From positions 154,071,148-154,135,147 of the forward strand of contig NC_053040.3 in the NCBI RefSeq assembly GCF_002575655.3: 64,000 nucleotides of DNA, read 5' to 3'. Below the pieces are notes generated by a model that saw nothing but the letters and a program-made list of their open reading frames with translations, searched no databases and was not told the DNA's origin. The DNA comes from Aegilops tauschii subsp. strangulata (taxonomy: Eukaryota > Streptophyta > Magnoliopsida > Poales > Poaceae). The translations under genes were made by a program, and so were the position numbers. Below, piece by piece: positions 57,851 through 64,000 of the stretch (positions within the stretch are counted from its first letter, which is position 1; each line of letters begins with the position of its first letter).

Positions 57851-59300
57851 GATTCTACTCCGTATGATTTTCTAATATATGAGCATAGGAAATGCAGGTA
57901 CTCCTCCAGCACACCACCACATGTGGTCATGTCAAGAATATAGTTGACTGAAAATAAATAAGTCAGTCAATTTTTTTAATGAACCGTCCGATCTATAAGG
58001 AACGGGCAGATGGCCTTCGTCTACCTCCCGCCAGTCACTGTTGACGATCTTTCTCGAACCGCCAGCGACCACCGGCCCAGACCCCTGCCTCCGCCGCCCC
58101 GCCCTCCCCTCGACCTCACACCACCGCCGTGCTTGGCAGCGCCCCCAGGCCATCCCTTTAATCCCAGCCGACCTCCAGATCGGGTGCCAGTAGCTCTAGG
58201 CCCCACACGCCCCTAAGATAAACACCGAGGCGCTGCTTCCCCGACGTAATAGGCGGACTAGCGCCTGTTACGCCGGGGAATGCTTCCGTTAATTGGGAAT
58301 CAACTGACCAAGAATTGAAATTCAGGGGGGTGGCGGACCTCTAGCTAAGGTGAAATAGTATATGAGGAGAAACCTTGTGCATCGCGAGTTTCTAGGAACA
58401 TCTAGTATCAAGAAGAAGCGGTCAACTAGTGTCTTCTGTGGGATGAATACCGTGCAAGCAGACACGTAAGATTTGCACGAATAAGGGAAGAGGAGTACCC
58501 TTATCGGCTGCCAGTGTGGTCTCCTCCATATGTCGCGGCGATCTTCTTTTTTCTCCCGGGGGAACCTATGTTTTGGAGAACCGTGGATTCTTGGACAAAC
58601 CCATGGCCAAATTGTTGACTGTGTTGCCGTGGCCATATGTCGGTAGAGGGGAAGCAGATCCGAGGCGGCAAAGGACGGCGTAGCAGGAACAACTCCGGTG
58701 CGGTGGAGGGTGGCGAAGTTGGAGCGGCAGCAGTGAGGCCCAGGACGGCGTGGTTGAACTGGCTTGGGTACGGACAGCTCGGCCTCGGCTTCAACTACTA
58801 GCCGTGGAGGGCGTTGCGGTTGAGGTTGCGGTGGACGACGACGTTGGGATATCGGCTCCGGCGTGATGGAGGAGGGCGGCGGTTGATGGGTGGACTGGGG
58901 TGGCGGACGGAGGACGCCGGGGTTTCGCGGCTGGTGGGGAGGTAGTTCTTGCGCCCACGGAGTACGAATGGGGAATCGGACGGGTGGGCAGGGGGGGAGG
59001 GGGGAGAACCATGTTTCGGTCTGGGACGCGCTGGTTTTTCGGTTTTTTGAACAGAAGATGGGACGCGCTTGTTTGAAATTTGGGGAAAGGACAAACTTTG
59101 CCCCCTCTTAAATTTTGGACCTACTGCGGGTCGGTGGTAGGATGGTAATCCGAGGTGTCCCAAATAGTGGGCGGGAGCGATTTCGGCCGCGCGCATGTGC
59201 GCTTAGGTGGCCATTGTGTATGAATGTTTTTCGGAGGCGGTTGCGTGGCGTCTAGATGAAGCTACAAACCTACCCCGGTTTAGACCTTTGGATGTCGGGC
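57851..59300. other. GC-rich stretch without a convincing gene
   Basis: It holds Pro/Arg/Ser-rich frames on both strands (58010-58216 and 58640-59196) typical of GC-biased sequence, with no domain. It might be a promoter and first exon region of a gene read leftward, perhaps the transposase gene, but no splice model can be supported. Confidence 0.25.
58237..58280. repeat. Near-perfect palindrome, 19-bp arms
   Basis: TTCCCCG at the left and CGGGGAA at the right bound arms that pair with two symmetric mismatches around a GACTAG centre. Confidence 0.75.
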
Positions 59301-61566
59301 CGGTAGGTTTCACGGGTCGGAGTTATTAGAAAAGTAATTTCCTTGTACTACCAAACATTGGTCTCACGCGGTTTCGGGTGAGTAGAGGCTCTTTTGGCGC
59401 TTCGTTCGAAATTTTGAAACACAAGCATTCACGTTTAGAGTACTCTTGAACTTTGAGGATTGACCTAAATAGACAACGTTAAATTTGACCTTGTATGTTT
59501 GAAAACCTCATTAAATTATCCGCTTCTTTTTGAAATTTTGACACTTGAAAATCCTATAAGTACGATTATTTTGGAATGGAGGAGCTAAAATAGAATCTAT
59601 TTTGTACACGACTACATATGCTATCATGTACAAAATCAGAGCAAAGATTGGTGCCCCCATAATTTAAGTATGATTACAAACGCCATGATATCAAATTCAA
59701 ATAATTGAATGACTTCATGTTGAATTCGATTTTTTAAAACCACCTTAAGTTGAATTCAAATGTATGCTAGTTCATAGGTAGCTATTTATAATGTTCATTG
59801 TGTAACTTTCGTATGTATAATGTGCTTTACACACACAACATGAACTATACTCACGTTTATATTCGAGTGCTAAAGCGATGCATTGTCTGGAGTTCAAAAT
59901 ACTAACTATGTGGATCAATTGTGTCGAATAATAACATAGACATGCTCAAATTCAATAGAATCTAGATGTCTGATGGATCAATGACCGTTCCTTACGCGAA
60001 TTGCAAATATCATGATCCCATCCTAATATTTGGATACAATTTATATCTTTAATCAATGTGTACAGCAATCTTGTACGTGTAGTTTCACTCTCCATCGGTG
60101 GTCTCTCACACATGCTCACACACTCTCTCCCGAGGTGTCTTTCTCGCACACATGCTCTCGATATAACCCTCCCTCCCTCTCGTAACCATTTACGACCGTT
60201 TTCACTAACCTTTATCACAAGCACTCTTCCTCTCGCAAGCATACACACGCACAATCCCCATCGACCCTTTCTATATACATAGACCTGCCTACGTGTCTCC
60301 TGTACGCACATTATCTTTAGGCATGTCTCTCACGCATTGTCTCACACCTCTCTTCCTAATCGACGAGTATGATTCTAGCAGAGCATTCTGTAGGATGCCC
60401 CTTAAAGTTAGGTTGGATGAATAGTAATATCAGAGATAAAGAGGTTACCTTAGTCCGAGAACCCAGGGTTACAAATCCTAGCCGGCTTTGTCAGTGGACA
60501 TAGAGTCCTTCACAATTATGCTATCTTTGTCTTGTACGACTAGTCATCCATGGGTCTTCCCAAATGCGTCACGGTCCGACCAATGTGGCGCGGGACGGAA
60601 CCGAACGAAGGGCCTCACCTCGACCCACCGGACCTCACGCGGTGAAACACCCTCTGCCCCCATGTCTCGTTATCTTCTCACACCCACACATACCAACACA
60701 GACACCACACAAAAAATATATTCTCCTGGTGCCTCTATCCACTCCCCCTTACATATACACACTCAAGGGAATCTCTCGCCGTGACGTCATATTCGTCTCT
60801 CTCTCTAGACCACTCTCATTTCTCGTGCTATCTCTCCCACGCCCCGCTGTCGGCCCCTCTATCCATGCCTCTCACGAATACGTAATACACACACATACCT
60901 CTCTAGGCCCTGCCAAATGCATCAACTACACATTCACACATGTTACATCACGTACCCCATTGATCTAAAAAGTCCTCTCTTCACGTTTATTTTGCATACA
61001 ACATTCCTTTTGAATAAAGTGTGGCCAAAAATATATTTTAGAATTTCTACATATATACAACATTACAAAGTTATATGGAGGAGTATGAACGCTTGCATTG
61101 CATGGTGCCCACAATGATATTTATTCCGCACTGTGAATTTGTATATTTTTATACTATATATAAAGGTAGTCATAATAAAGAGAAACGAAGAGCATCTCTC
61201 TCTTCATCGCATACCCCCCTCTACGCCCCTTTCAGGTACGCACACAAACTATCTCCAGGTCCTCTAAAAGTAAGCCCCCAGCACATTCACGCATGTTTCA
61301 TCTTTCTCTCGCGATATATACAGTGACGATCATTGTATTTGAAGCGAAAGCACGATACGTACATTGGACTTCAGAATCCACTCATTACGGTCACCATTTA
61401 TGTTTTGTGGTTATTATACAGTCACGGGCTCACCGTACAACTCTGTATTTGCTCAAGACACGACTAGTTGACCAGTTAAACGCTCCACGTGGCACCTCTA
61501 GTGTTGCATCACATTATCTCACTACCATCGGGCCCACCCATCGGCTTGTATCTACTCTACATCTAC
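59301..61566. other. AT-rich then CT/CA-rich sequence, no gene found
   Basis: 59.3-60.0 kb is AT-rich and unstructured. From 60.05 kb the + strand becomes pyrimidine-rich with CTCTC, CACAC and CCCTC words. A word group of AGG(C/T)CCT followed by CACATTCAC(A/G)CATGT recurs at about 60906 and 61257, with a third copy near 62723, so this is old degenerate repeat DNA. Frames here are low-complexity. Confidence 0.4.
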
Positions 61567-62069
61567 ACTCTTATAAAATACTAGCAAGATGCCCATGCGT
61601 TGCACGGAACATCAAGATGCATTTGTATGAGTAGTTTATCTTGTGGGAGAAAAGGATGAACAAGGGAAGGCCTTATTTGCAAGTGTGGAGAGGGGTGTGG
61701 GTATCTTTTTGCAAAATTGCCATAGTTTCCTTCCTATCCGTCAGATATAGATCGGCCGGCCTATATTGCAGGATGGCAGGCACACGATCATGACCGACTA
61801 TGCTTTTTATAAGAGTAGGGATAAAATACACTCTTATAAAAAAACAGAGTTGGTGATGATGGTGTGCCTGCCATCCTGCAATATAGGCCGTCCGATTTAT
61901 ATCTGACAGATAGGAAAGAAACTATGAAATTTTTGCCTAAGATATACCCACACACCTCTCCACATTTGCAAATAAGGCCTTCCCTCGTTCATCCTTTTCT
62001 CTCACAAGATAAACTAGTCATACAAATGCATCTTGATGTTACGTGCAACGCACGGGCATCTTGCTAGTA
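61567..62069. mobile_element. Long fold-back (MITE-like) element, about 490 bp
   Basis: The arm starting TACTAGCAAGATGCCC at 61579 is matched in reverse complement by the arm ending at 62069, and homology runs inward for over 200 bases to the GGATGGCAGGCACAC words. At the centre TTTTTATAAGAGT (61804) pairs with ACTCTTATAAAAA (61830). The word ACTCTTATAAAA also flanks the left end at 61567. Terminal sequence of this type is common in grasses; a Mutator-type MITE is possible, but I see no clear 9-bp target duplication. Confidence 0.75.
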
Positions 62070-62199
62070 AGAATGAAAACAAACGACAAAAAAATATTGG
62101 ACGGTGGTTCGAAGTCATGACCGCGGGCACAGCGGACAAGGTGGCCTTGTATTGGTATGCTGAGCCATCTGTTTTAACACATAGGAGCTGGTGTGGTGA

Positions 62200-62440
62200 T
62201 TATACACACACGCACGCATGCACACGAACTGCATGCACGCAACACTCACACGAACACATGCACCCACGCACGCACTCAACACTCACACGTACACACGCAG
62301 CCACGCACGCACGCAACACTCACACGCACACACGCACGCATGCATGCACACACCAGTACACCACACGACCAACACACACACTCACGCTCAAGTGCTCAAC
62401 CTACACGTGCATGCGCACACATCAGGCCCTGACACACATA
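62200..62440 (+). repeat. CACACG/CACGCA low-complexity tract
   Basis: An imperfect array of CACACG, CACGCA and ACACTCACACG words over about 240 bases. Overlapping His/Thr-rich frames in all three + registers are artefacts of this repeat. Confidence 0.85.
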
Positions 62441-63195
62441 CACAACCAGGTGATTCCCGCGCACGGGGTGGAGTCTTGTTGCGCCTGTGTAAATTTGTGT
62501 TTATCTGACCTTTTCCCTATGCGAACTGACAGGTGGGACCCACAAGGAACATAGTCAATTTAACTAGTCAACATGGTGCCACGCAGTCTATTTGGCCGGT
62601 CAACAGAGTGCAATCCGATGCTGAACCATGAGCAAGTGACCGTATAATCACCGCAAAACGTATATAGGTGACCGTAATCAGCTTATTCTGAAGTTCGGTG
62701 AACGTATTACGCTTTTCTCTCTGTAGGCCCTCCAAAACTACATCTCTACACGTTCTCGCATGTTACATCTAACAACTATGCAATACAACACTACTACTAC
62801 ACTCTAACACAATAAATCATATGTGTTTTTAGTTTTACTAGATATCATATTGTTACTTAATTATTCAGTTCGCATACATTAAAATTGCCTTTGAAATGTA
62901 TGGCCAGTATCATATACCGCGCGGGAAAAATCCCGCCCTTTCTTGTTTAATCGGGTTTGTATCGATGGATCATGCGAAACAGGAAAACTATAGTACTATA
63001 TACAGTACAAGTGATAGTTCACTGGGCCATCGTGTCGTGTACTCCTCCGTCATAAGAGTGGAGCGCTCGCTTTCATAAATCTTCTAGTCCCTTTCGCCGA
63101 CATGTGGGGCATCAAGCTACCGGGTCCACGTGCCATACCGGAATACAGTGCAGAGCAGCCGGGGTGAAGCACCCAGTCATGGCGCCGGCGTAGTA
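62441..63195. other. Unassigned sequence
   Basis: No domain, terminal repeat or RNA gene seen. It includes a third copy of the CT-rich word group near 62723 and an AT-rich stretch at 62780-62890. Confidence 0.3.
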
Positions 63196-63910
63196 ATGAG
63201 CAATGAGGCGTCAAATCACAAAGCTGGACCTTTCCCGCAGTTAAGTTGGAGGGATGAAGTAATAATGCTAAAAAAAGAAGTTGGAGGGACGAAGCAACCA
63301 TCATTTCACTCGTTGCTGAATCCGCTTCTCCCTCATCTTCTTCAAGTTAACCACGTGTTGCTTCTGCCGTTGTTCTACCTCATGTGGGAAGCGGATCGGC
63401 TTGGTAAAGCACTGACACGTGGGACCGCATGTTAGCAAACCGCCAGGACAACGTCCTCTAAAAATAAGAAACCTCCCCCGCCATCCGTGTGGCAAAATCA
63501 CCTCCTTTTTACTAATCTTGATTCTATAATTTTTTAGATCAATATAATTGAGATTTGTATAGATAGCACACAGGAGCAAAACCAAGTGGTACGGTTAAGG
63601 GCATCCACAATGTGTAGCCAAATGTGAAAATAGCTTTTGGCATCGTGGGAACCATTGTGGACGGTGTTGCCAAAGCCAAAAGGATGGAACCAAAGCTCCC
63701 TGATTGATTGATTGAAGGAATAGAAAAATGCAACGTCTCTCCTCTTTCTCCCGTGCTTGGACGCATGTACAGTATAGAGGACAGAGTCTACTCCTCTGTC
63801 CCTTCTATCACAAATAACAAAGCAGTGAGGCGTCAAATCACAAAGCACGGATGAAGCAACCATCATTTCACTCTTCGCTGACTCCACTTCTCCATCGTCT
63901 TCTTCGAGAA
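63196..63910 (+). repeat. Direct repeat of about 100-150 bp, copies about 620 bp apart
   Basis: GAGGCGTCAAATCACAAAGC occurs at 63205 and 63827. A second shared block, GAAGCAACCATCATTTCACT, follows at about 63293 and 63854 with a similar continuation. The spacing inside the copies differs, so one copy has an internal deletion. No gene is visible in or between them. Confidence 0.7.
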
Positions 63911-64000
63911 ACCATCTCACCGGACTAAGCTGGACGGACGACGCTATTGTGTACGAGTAGTACTAGTACATTTACGCGTCCTTTGGTTCAACGGACTTCC
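63911..64000. other. Window end, nothing recognised
   Basis: Short unassigned sequence, too little to interpret. Confidence 0.3.

Noticed and set aside
58640..59196. Pro-rich host gene on both strands
   Set aside because: No domain, splice signals or start context; composition explains the open frames.
62218..62508. His/Thr-rich proteins from the CACACG tract
   Set aside because: Open in three registers only because of the simple repeat.
63595..63760. MITE based on the GGGCATCCACAATG word and a CCATTGTGG word
   Set aside because: Only a short inverted word is seen; no full terminal repeats or target duplication.

Overview
The window looks like intergenic DNA from a large grass genome, most likely Triticeae (wheat, Aegilops or a relative). 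It is almost wholly transposable elements nested in one another. I recognise Ty3/gypsy chromovirus polyproteins, an LTR of the Copia BARE1/WIS/Angela type, a CACTA terminus of a common wheat type, and Sabrina/WHAM-like gypsy sequence. There are no bacterial genes, rRNA, CRISPR arrays or convincing tRNAs. Family names are from memory of Triticeae repeats, not a search.

Layout. (1) 1-1570: a plant B3-domain gene, + strand, with an intact B3 reading frame but a frame-broken 5' end. (2) 2209-3454: decayed gypsy integrase, - strand, cut by a Sabrina/WHAM-like element (3455-8146) that carries a deletion scar. (3) 8147-15792: a decayed RIRE3-like chromovirus, + strand, with a 2.7-kb LTR, an initiator-Met tRNA primer site, an intact extra ORF (orf0-like) and a gag-pol full of stops. 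It is cut by an Angela-type LTR (15793-16702), which is itself cut by a CACTA element starting at 16703. (4) 17985-51617: the main feature, a 33.6-kb head-to-tail array of one chromovirus, LTR-INT-LTR-INT-LTR-INT-LTR, with about 4.2-kb LTRs and 5.63-kb internal regions on the - strand. One 5-bp target duplication (CCGTA) brackets the whole array, and a 27-bp repeat of the CACTA element resumes on the far side. (5) 51618-57.9 kb: the rest of the CACTA element, holding a six-exon Transposase_24 (Ptta/En/Spm-like) pseudogene on the - strand. Its first exon is split by an Angela-type solo LTR with a perfect 5-bp duplication; upstream lie triplicated exon-intron units and a 235-bp non-LTR insertion. 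(6) 58-64 kb: GC-rich then AT/CT-rich sequence without a convincing gene, holding a short palindrome, a 490-bp fold-back element, a CA-rich tract and a small direct repeat.

Order of events. The CACTA element entered an Angela-type LTR that had itself entered the old chromovirus. A second chromovirus then inserted once into the CACTA subterminal repeats. Later it was multiplied in place. The three internal regions are almost identical and share one nonsense codon in reverse transcriptase, whereas the right-most LTR differs from the others at dozens of sites. This points to LTR-LTR unequal recombination of a dead element rather than fresh retrotransposition. No gene here forms a working host pathway; the B3 locus is the only candidate host gene.
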